From: COE1 sp949066965
GTDB lineage: Bacteria; Bacillota; Clostridia; Lachnospirales; Lachnospiraceae
Direction of reading: 5' to 3'
Assembly (NCBI GenBank): GCA_949066965.1
Contig: CARTDA010000004.1
Location: forward strand, 144,901 to 208,900
Length of the DNA: 64,000 nucleotides
Shown here: positions 59,586-64,000 of the stretch, in pieces
Layout of the letters: every line of letters begins with the position of its first letter
Numbering within the stretch: position 1 is the first letter of the stretch
Notes under the pieces: generated by a model
The model's database searches: none
Told to the model about the DNA's origin: nothing
Seen by the model: only the letters and a program-made list of their open reading frames with translations
Made by a program: the position numbers and the translations under genes

Positions 59586-62500
59586 ATGGCGAATTTTAAC
59601 GAACATGCATTAGAGCTATCTATCATAGAACTTTTACAAAATAAAGGCTATATTCATCAGACAGGCAGTGAACTGTTACGTGAAAAATCAGAAGTTCTGA
59701 TAGTAGACGATTTAAAAGAATATTTGCACACCCGATATGCTTCGGAGGAACTGACAGAAAGTGAGATTGACAGCATTATCCTCTCTTTGCGCACCGTAGG
59801 CGGAACTTTGTATGAATCCAACAAAGTAGTTCTATCCATGATAATAGACGGCTTTGTATTTAATCGTGAGGATAGGAATAAGAAAGATGTATTTATTGAG
59901 TTGATAGACTACGGAGAACCCAAAAAGAACATCTTTAAGATTGTAAATCAGTTAGAAATAGAAGGATACAATTATCAGATTCGTATTCCTGATGGTATTA
60001 TTTATGTGAATGGACTTCCTCTTGTAGTATTAGAGTTTAAGACTGCAATACAAGAAAACACAACCATAATGGATGCATATACGCAGTTGACAGTCAGATA
60101 TCAGAGAGATATACCAGAAATTTTCAAATACAATGCATTCGTGGTTATCAGTGACGGTGCAAACAGTAAGTATGGTTCCCTGTTTACACCATATGAATTT
60201 TTTTACGCTTGGAGAAAAGTTCATGATGATGACAAGGAAATGGATGGTATCAATTCATTGTTTACAATGATAGATGGCTTGTTTGCACAGGACAGGCTTC
60301 TTGCGGTAATAAAGAACTTTATCTATTTTCCTGACGCTACAGACAAAAATACAAAAGTTGTGTGCCGATATCCACAGTTTTTTGCCACCAATAACCTGTA
60401 TGAAAATGTGAAAGCACATATGAAGCCGAATGGCGATGGTAAGGGCGGTACATATTTTGGGACGACCGGATGCGGGAAAAGCTATACTATGCTTTTTCTT
60501 ACCCGAATGATTATGAAAAGCAGTTATTTTAAAAGTCCCACTATTTTAATCATTACCGATAGAACCGATTTGGACGACCAGCTTTCCAAACAATTTGTTG
60601 CATCGAAGCAGTTTATTGGAGATAATAATGTAATAAGCATAGAGTCAAGGGATAAGCTGCGAGAAGAATTACAGGGAAAACCAAGTGGCGGGGTATATTT
60701 GACTACAATACAGAAGTTTACGGAAGATACACAGCTTTTAACAGACAGGTATAATGTGATTTGCATTTCAGATGAGGCGCACCGTTCGCAAATTAACCTT
60801 GATATGAAGGTAAAAGTTACGGAAAAAGGCGTAAATAAAACGTATGGTTTTGCCAAGTATCTGCATGATTCCTTACCAAATGCAACTTATATTGGTTTTA
60901 CAGGGACGCCGATTGATGCTACAGTTGAAGTATTTGGAGATATTGTCGGGCATCCATATACCATGACAGAGGCAGTGAAAGATGAAATAACGGTAAATCT
61001 TGTTTATGACGGGCGGGCGGCAAAGGTAACATTGCGTGAGGACAAACTGCGCGAGATTGAAGAATATTATGATAAATGTGCCAGTCTTGGAACATCTGAA
61101 GAACAGATTGAGGAAAGCCAAAAAGCGGTAGCGCACCTGGATGCGATTATTGGCGATCCTGACAGGCTCAAAGCAGTAGCAAAAGACTTTGTATCACATT
61201 ATGAGAAAAGGGTAGAAGAAGATTCGACAGTAGCGGGCAAGGCAATGTTTGTATGTGCAAACAGACTGATAGCCTATGCGTTTTATCTGAATTTGATGGA
61301 GCTTCGTCCTGAATGGAAAGAAAAGAGGAAAGCGCCAGAGGGTGTGGAATTAACGGAGAAAGAGGAAAAGGAATTAAAATCGATAGAGAAAGTGCGCCTT
61401 GTCATGACAAGAAATAAAGATGATGAAAAAGAACTTTATGAGATGCTGGGTACAAAAGAGGACAGGAAGGAACTGGACAGGCAGTTTAAGAATGTAAAAT
61501 CCAATTTTAAAATAGCGATTGTGGTTGATATGTGGCTGACGGGATTTGATGTGCCGTGTCTTGATACCATTTATATTGATAAGCCGATTCAGCAGCATAC
61601 ATTGATACAGACAATTTCCAGAGTGAACCGTGTCTATGAGGGCAAGGACAGAGGCTTGATTGTTGATTATATTGGTATCAAGAAAAATATGAATGCTGCG
61701 CTTCGTAAGTATACAAATTTTGAGAAAGAGGAACTGGATGACGTTAGTCAGGCGGTGACAATTGTTTTGGATCAGCTTGAAGTGTTAGATCAGATGTTTC
61801 ACAATTTTAGTGCAAAGGATTACTATATGGGAAGTCCGGTTGAACAGTTAAATTGCCTGAACAGAGCAGTAGAGTATGTGCAGTTGACACAGGACTTGGA
61901 ACTCCGGTTCATGGCGGCAGTTAGAAAAATGAAACAGGCATTTAACTTGTGCAGCTCTAGTGAACAGTTTACCAATGCAGATATTGAAAAAGTGCATTTT
62001 TATCAGGCGGTGCGTTCGGTACTGTTTAAACTGACAAAAGGAGAAGCGCCGGATGTTTCTCAGATGAATGCCAAAGTTCGTCAATTGCTGGACAGTGCAA
62101 TACAGTCTGATGGTATTGAGGAACTATTTGATACGGGGAAACATATAGATGTTGATATTTTCAGCGATGCGTATATGGCAAGGATTGAAAAGATTCCTAT
62201 GCCCAATACGAAGATTAAAGCATTGCAGAGATTGCTGTCTTATGCGATTGAGGAGTTTAAGCGGGTAAATAAAATCAAAAGTATTGAATTTGCTGAGAGA
62301 ATGAAAGCAGTTGTAGAAACCTATAATAATCGAAGGAAAGACGAAGCATTTGCAAATGAGGTTCTTGATGATGTGGCAAATCAGCTTGCGGATTTAATAC
62401 AGGAATTGAAAGCGGAAAGAAATTCGTTTCAAAATATAGGTATTGATTATGAGGAAAAAGCCTTTTATGATATTCTGTTTGCAGTATCGAAGAAGTATGA

Positions 62501-62729
62501 ATTTGAATATCCAAATGATAAAATGATTGCATTGTCAAAAGAAATTCGGGCAGTTGTAGATGATAAGGCAAAATATACAGATTGGTCTACCAGAGAAGAT
62601 ATTAAGGCAACTTTGCAGGTGGATTTGATTATTTTGCTTGATAAATATGGTTATCCGCCAGTTACGATTGATGATGTTTATAAAGAAGTGCTGGAACAGG
62701 CGGAAAATTTTAAGAAGTATGCAAAATAA
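59586..62729 (+). CDS. hsdR: Type I restriction endonuclease subunit
   Basis: 1047 residues. N-terminal PD-(D/E)xK nuclease (IRIPDGIIYVNGLPLVVLEF with K following: E...K pair at VLEFKT), then an SF2 motor: Walker A FGTTGCGKSYTMLF, DEAH at ISDEAHRSQINLDMK, GFTGTPID (motif III), QTISRVNRVYEGKDRG (motif VI). A C-terminal helical region binds HsdM. It cuts unmodified DNA after translocation. GGGAGC precedes the ATG. All motifs are intact. Confidence 0.94.
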   Translation: MANFNEHALELSIIELLQNKGYIHQTGSELLREKSEVLIVDDLKEYLHTRYASEELTESEIDSIILSLRTVGGTLYESNKVVLSMIIDGFVFNREDRNKKDVFIELIDYGEPKKNIFKIVNQLEIEGYNYQIRIPDGIIYVNGLPLVVLEFKTAIQENTTIMDAYTQLTVRYQRDIPEIFKYNAFVVISDGANSKYGSLFTPYEFFYAWRKVHDDDKEMDGINSLFTMIDGLFAQDRLLAVIKNFIYFPDATDKNTKVVCRYPQFFATNNLYENVKAHMKPNGDGKGGTYFGTTGCGKSYTMLFLTRMIMKSSYFKSPTILIITDRTDLDDQLSKQFVASKQFIGDNNVISIESRDKLREELQGKPSGGVYLTTIQKFTEDTQLLTDRYNVICISDEAHRSQINLDMKVKVTEKGVNKTYGFAKYLHDSLPNATYIGFTGTPIDATVEVFGDIVGHPYTMTEAVKDEITVNLVYDGRAAKVTLREDKLREIEEYYDKCASLGTSEEQIEESQKAVAHLDAIIGDPDRLKAVAKDFVSHYEKRVEEDSTVAGKAMFVCANRLIAYAFYLNLMELRPEWKEKRKAPEGVELTEKEEKELKSIEKVRLVMTRNKDDEKELYEMLGTKEDRKELDRQFKNVKSNFKIAIVVDMWLTGFDVPCLDTIYIDKPIQQHTLIQTISRVNRVYEGKDRGLIVDYIGIKKNMNAALRKYTNFEKEELDDVSQAVTIVLDQLEVLDQMFHNFSAKDYYMGSPVEQLNCLNRAVEYVQLTQDLELRFMAAVRKMKQAFNLCSSSEQFTNADIEKVHFYQAVRSVLFKLTKGEAPDVSQMNAKVRQLLDSAIQSDGIEELFDTGKHIDVDIFSDAYMARIEKIPMPNTKIKALQRLLSYAIEEFKRVNKIKSIEFAERMKAVVETYNNRRKDEAFANEVLDDVANQLADLIQELKAERNSFQNIGIDYEEKAFYDILFAVSKKYEFEYPNDKMIALSKEIRAVVDDKAKYTDWSTREDIKATLQVDLIILLDKYGYPPVTIDDVYKEVLEQAENFKKYAK

Positions 62730-62815
62730 CGTGGAAATCTTATTGACTTTTTAGGAATGCCATTCATAAAAGAAAGAATAATGTTACATTGACACAAGGG
62801 ATTTGATGGAAGTAG

Positions 62816-63988
62816 GTGAAGAGGGTGCCAGAGCATCAGACAATAGAATGGAAGGAATTATGGCGTGATGAGTTTTTAGAATGGATTTGCGGATATGCAA
62901 ACGCTTATGGCGGAACACTCTATATAGGTAAGAATGACAATGGAGAAGTCGTCGGGCTTGACACAATGGGCATTGTGGCAGATGTCAATCTGTTGTATGA
63001 GAATGAATTGCAGTATATTGAAATTGTTGTGGATAAGTATCCTTCTCTTATCAGCTACCACGGTAAATATTATTATCGTTCCGGCAGTACAATGAGAACG
63101 ATAACCGGAAAAGAACTGGACAAAGCGATTTTGAAATCACAGGGCAGAACATGGGACGGCATGCCGGTTCCGAGGCTGAAAGTGACAGATTTAAGGAGAG
63201 AAGCGATTGATTTACTGAAAGAAAAGGCTGTAAGAAGAGGAAGGCTGACGGAGGAGGAAACAAAGGTTGACGATACAATATTGATGGAGAACCTTCACCT
63301 AATCGACGAAGAAGGATATCTGATAAGGGCGGCAATGCTGGCATTCTATAAAGATCCGGAGAAATGGGTTACAGGTTCCTATATCAAGATTGGTTATTTT
63401 GGAGATTCCGATGCTGACTTGAAGTATCAGGATGAAATACATGGTTCCCTTATTGAACAGGTCGACAAGACGGTTGATTTAGTCTACACGAAATATCTGA
63501 AGGCGTTGATTTTTTATGAAGGCATTCAAAGAATTGAACAATTCATGTTTCATCAGGATGCTTTTCGCGAAATATTGCTGAATGCAATTGTGCATAAAGA
63601 CTATAGCAGCTGCAATCCCATTCAGATTAGCGTGTACGAGGATAAAATGTATGTCTGGAATGATGGCGAAATGCCGTCAGAATTAAATTCGACAGATAAG
63701 CTGTTTATGAAGCATTCCTCCAAACCGTATAATCCAAAGCTGGCGGGCATTTTCTTTAAAAGCGGAATGATTGAGGCGTGGGGAAGAGGATTTGACAAGA
63801 TTAGGGAAGCATGTGCAAAGTACAATGCGGCATTGCCGGAATACACAATAAGCGAATCAGGAATTATGGTGCTTTGTAAGGCGTGCGATAAGTATCTTCA
63901 ATTACTTACTGGTAATAAAAATAATTCGCTCATTTCAGATAAGCGAACACTACTTTACAACTTTATAAATGATACCCCTGTTTCTTAA
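62816..63988 (+). CDS. AlbA_2/Schlafen-like ATP-binding protein, possibly C-terminally shortened
   Basis: 390 residues. N-terminal AlbA_2 domain (HQTIEWKELWRDEFLEWICG, TLYIGKNDNGEVVGLD) and a GHKL-like HATPase_c_4 region (FREILLNAIVHKDYSSCNPI, GRGFDKIREAC). The family often reaches about 450-490 residues with a C-terminal winged helix; here it ends after YTISESGIMVLCKACDKYLQ and a short tail, 12 bp before the end of the window. It may be truncated by frameshift. The start is uncertain (GTG at 62816 or 62825). Such proteins are common beside RM systems; function unknown. Confidence 0.8.
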   Translation: MKRVPEHQTIEWKELWRDEFLEWICGYANAYGGTLYIGKNDNGEVVGLDTMGIVADVNLLYENELQYIEIVVDKYPSLISYHGKYYYRSGSTMRTITGKELDKAILKSQGRTWDGMPVPRLKVTDLRREAIDLLKEKAVRRGRLTEEETKVDDTILMENLHLIDEEGYLIRAAMLAFYKDPEKWVTGSYIKIGYFGDSDADLKYQDEIHGSLIEQVDKTVDLVYTKYLKALIFYEGIQRIEQFMFHQDAFREILLNAIVHKDYSSCNPIQISVYEDKMYVWNDGEMPSELNSTDKLFMKHSSKPYNPKLAGIFFKSGMIEAWGRGFDKIREACAKYNAALPEYTISESGIMVLCKACDKYLQLLTGNKNNSLISDKRTLLYNFINDTPVS

Positions 63989-64000
63989 CTAGCTGTTTTA

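Overview
The window looks like chromosome from an anaerobic Gram-positive gut bacterium of the class Clostridia, most likely family Lachnospiraceae. This rests on gene content: the GlgC/GlgD pair, SpoVG, a DnaD-like plus DnaI-like primosome pair, an NADP-type glutamate dehydrogenase, an anaerobic Ni-Fe CO dehydrogenase, strong GGAGG ribosome sites throughout, and a tRNA gene without encoded CCA. No rRNA, CRISPR array or intact transposase was seen.

Layout. 0.2-3.3 kb: an AT-rich HTH/PIN toxin-antitoxin-like cluster, then recQ. 3.3-5.4 kb: gene debris and an AAA-ATPase/nuclease gene split by a 157-bp MITE. 5.5-21.1 kb: a large Ter (tellurium/stress response) island. It encodes a phosphoribosyltransferase with PELOTA domain, an ATP-grasp ligase, a C-C bond lyase, a trypsin-like protease, a YceG-like protein, a TelA-like protein, four TerD-domain proteins, a calcium-type P-ATPase, a HAD phosphatase and an AIM24-like protein. 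21.7-26.8 kb: a membrane diguanylate cyclase, a Na/Pi cotransporter and gdhA. 27-33.4 kb: tRNA-Val(GAC), two surface proteins, and a sugar ABC/GH32 locus decayed by at least two deletions. 33.7-40.4 kb: a block (coiled-coil protein, cooS with a His-rich extension, a NitT/TauT-type ABC transporter, a cytidylate-kinase-like protein) bracketed by inverted copies of a roughly 118-bp repeat. 40.8-55.7 kb: an ABC-2 exporter, a Cu/Zn-SOD-like protein, galE, prs, primosome genes, murC, glgC-glgD, spoVG and a LysM protein. 55.8-64 kb: an AT-rich defence island with a type I restriction-modification operon carrying a TIR-domain gene between hsdS and hsdR, then an AlbA/Schlafen-type ATPase-like gene.

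How the parts work together. The Ter island fits the published proposal that TerD/TelA proteins act with a set of enzymes making a nucleoside-like metabolite. Here it also has a protease with an unrecognised N-terminal domain and a P-type ATPase where TerC would be expected. The last island looks like a two-tier antiphage system: restriction first, with a possible TIR effector as backup. This is inference.

Intergenic DNA holds at least three families of small palindromic repeats and two clusters of DnaA boxes. The largest cluster lies between murC and the primosome genes. Several hairpins of one family sit just downstream of consensus promoters. All family assignments come from reading motifs by eye; no database search was run.
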